DNA of 15,165 nt from Candidatus Dormiibacterota bacterium. GTDB taxonomy: Bacteria > Chloroflexota > Dormibacteria > UBA8260. The stretch spans positions 1 through 15,165 of the forward strand of contig CATPBU010000022.1 in NCBI GenBank assembly GCA_955652455.1. The letters run 5' to 3'. This document shows, in pieces, positions 14,258 through 15,165 of this stretch. Numbering within the stretch: position 1 is the first letter of the stretch; every line of letters starts with the position of its first letter. A model generated the notes under the pieces. That model worked only from the letters and a program-made list of their open reading frames with translations. It made no database searches and was not told the origin of the DNA. The translations under genes and the position numbers were made by a program.

Positions 14258-15021
14258 CGATCACCATGACGAGACCCACGATGACGGACGTCGCCAGCAT
14301 CCCCAAGCTCGGCCACGACGAGGCGATGGTGCTGGCGGCCAGCGAGTTCTCCCGCACCCTCGACATGTTGCGGGGGTTGCGTCCGGACGACTGGCAACGG
14401 CAAACAATCTGCGAGCTCTGGGACGTGCGCGCGATGGTGGCGCACATGCTCGGCATGGCCGAAGCCCAAGCGTCGTTCCGCCAGTTCATTCACGACGCCC
14501 GCGCCGCGAACAAGCGCAGCGGCGGCGCGATGATCGACGCCATGACCGCCACCCAGGTACGCGAGCGAGCCCACCTCACGACGTCTGAGCTCATCGACCG
14601 ATTCGTCGCGGTTGCGCCCCGCGCACTGCGCGCTCGCCGCCGGGTGCCGGCGCCGATCCGCTCGGCGGTGCGCCTCAAGCAGGATCCTCCATTCGACACA
14701 GAGAGATGGCAGTACGGATTCCTCGTCGACACCGTCTTCACCCGCGACCCGTGGATCCACCGCCTCGACATCTCGCGCGCGATCGATCGCGAGATGGTGC
14801 TGACCCCGGACCACGACGGCCGTATCGTCGCCGACGTCGTCGCCGAATGGGCACGGCGTCATGGCAAGCCGTTCAGTCTCATCCTCACCGGGCCCGCCGG
14901 CGGCCAGTGGCAGAGCGGAGACGGCGGCGAGCACATCGAGATCGATGCCCTCGACTTCTGCTGGACGCTCGCGGGCCGCCGTCCCGGCGCCGACCTGCTC
15001 AACACACCCGTCCCTTTCTGA
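14254..15021 (+). CDS. Mycothiol-dependent maleylpyruvate isomerase/DinB-family protein
   Basis: This 255-residue protein opens with the MDMPI-N/DinB four-helix fold: a DWQRQTICELWDVRAMVAHMLG segment of the D-W-x(n)-C-x-x-W-x-V-x-x-[VM]-V-A-H type at about 46-67 with His64, then D165-x3-H169 in TRDPWIHRLDI. These match the positions of the metal ligands His, Glu and His in mycothiol-dependent maleylpyruvate isomerase, except that Asp replaces Glu. A C-terminal part (about 180-255) has the small alpha/beta extension of the longer family members, ending near DLLNTPVPF. Members are thought to use mycothiol for isomerisation or detoxification; the substrate here is unknown. The ATG at 14254 overlaps the TetR stop and has GAGGAG (14242-14247) six bases upstream. 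ATG codons at residues 5 and 10 are alternative starts. Its product may be what the TetR protein controls. Confidence 0.85.
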   Translation: MTITMTRPTMTDVASIPKLGHDEAMVLAASEFSRTLDMLRGLRPDDWQRQTICELWDVRAMVAHMLGMAEAQASFRQFIHDARAANKRSGGAMIDAMTATQVRERAHLTTSELIDRFVAVAPRALRARRRVPAPIRSAVRLKQDPPFDTERWQYGFLVDTVFTRDPWIHRLDISRAIDREMVLTPDHDGRIVADVVAEWARRHGKPFSLILTGPAGGQWQSGDGGEHIEIDALDFCWTLAGRRPGADLLNTPVPF

Positions 15022-15083
15022 CCTGCGCCATGCGCTGACGCGGAGCGCATGCGCAAAGAGCTAGTGAGAAGTTAAAAGCGAGA

Positions 15084-15108
15084 AGCGGACCGGCGTGGCC
15101 GGCCCGCT
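15084..15108 (-). terminator. Strong hairpin with T-run on the - strand
   Basis: Arms 15084-15094 and 15098-15108 pair over 11 positions with a single A/C mismatch and a 3-base loop. On the - strand the stem is followed by TCTCGCTTTT, so it resembles an intrinsic terminator for a gene coming from the right. It lies between the + strand gene ending at 15021 and the edge frame ending at 15129, so it may stop both. Confidence 0.6.
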
Positions 15109-15128
15109 CCTGCGCTACTGGGGTAGAG

Positions 15129-15165
15129 CTACGGCTGATCGACGGTCGTCGTCGTGGTGCCACCC
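15129..15165 (-). CDS. C-terminal end of an unidentified - strand gene (partial, right edge)
   Basis: On the - strand the edge reads GGTTTTTVDQP followed by TAG at 15131-15129. A Thr-rich, low-complexity end is common in exported or disordered tails. The call is supported mainly by the terminator-like hairpin 21 bases downstream, whose T-run is on this strand. Only 11 codons are visible, so chance cannot be excluded and nothing can be said about function. Confidence 0.35.
   Translation of the reverse strand, partial: GGTTTTTVDQP

Overview
The window is GC-rich DNA that is densely packed with genes. It fits an actinobacterium or a close high-GC relative. The signs are a mycothiol-dependent maleylpyruvate isomerase-type protein, a DUF6131-type 51-residue membrane protein, several apparently leaderless starts (ATG close behind a -10-like hexamer with no ribosome binding site), and frequent ATGA stop/start overlaps. 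No rRNA, tRNA, CRISPR array, insertion sequence or phage gene was seen.

Left part (1-4567, + strand). The tail of a Gly/Ser-rich protein ends at 109. A decayed-looking alpha/beta-hydrolase C-terminus on the - strand fills much of the following 380-base gap. Two tandem, overlapping cyclic-di-GMP genes come next. The first is a membrane sensor with PAS-GGDEF-EAL. The second is a cytosolic PAS-GGDEF-EAL protein that looks like its duplicate. All core catalytic and feedback-inhibition motifs are present in both.

Middle (4582-9071). A two-HKD phospholipase D/cardiolipin synthase-like gene converges on the c-di-GMP pair. A 51-residue DUF6131-type membrane peptide follows, then a divergent regulon. 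On the - strand an EamA/DMT exporter overlaps a cupin gene by ATGA. On the + strand lies a MocR-type (GntR helix-turn-helix plus aminotransferase) regulator. The exporter and regulator start codons overlap in one CATG, and a direct repeat centred on CTATCC flanks it, so the control of both genes sits in about 47 bases.

Right-middle (9216-12948). A SnoaL-like gene and a VOC gene converge on a small hairpin. A - strand pair follows: an ECF sigma factor and, overlapping by ATGA, a 750-residue single-pass membrane protein. That protein lacks a zinc anti-sigma motif and has a large exterior of Ig-like and propeller-like segments. It is a candidate non-classical anti-sigma sensor. An ECF-type promoter motif (GTAAC-N17-CGTT) lies 31 bases upstream of the sigma start.

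Right (13222-15165). An ABM-like small protein and a TetR regulator are divergent. The regulator overlaps a mycothiol-dependent DinB-type enzyme gene by ATGA. The divergent promoter carries back-to-back -35 boxes, a TetR-type palindrome between -35 and -10, and a perfect DnaA box in the ABM leader. A hairpin with a T-run on the - strand and a short reading frame at the edge suggest another - strand gene entering from the right.

The most interesting items are the MocR/EamA/cupin control region, the sigma/giant sensor pair and the compact TetR switch. None is proven here to be a new system.
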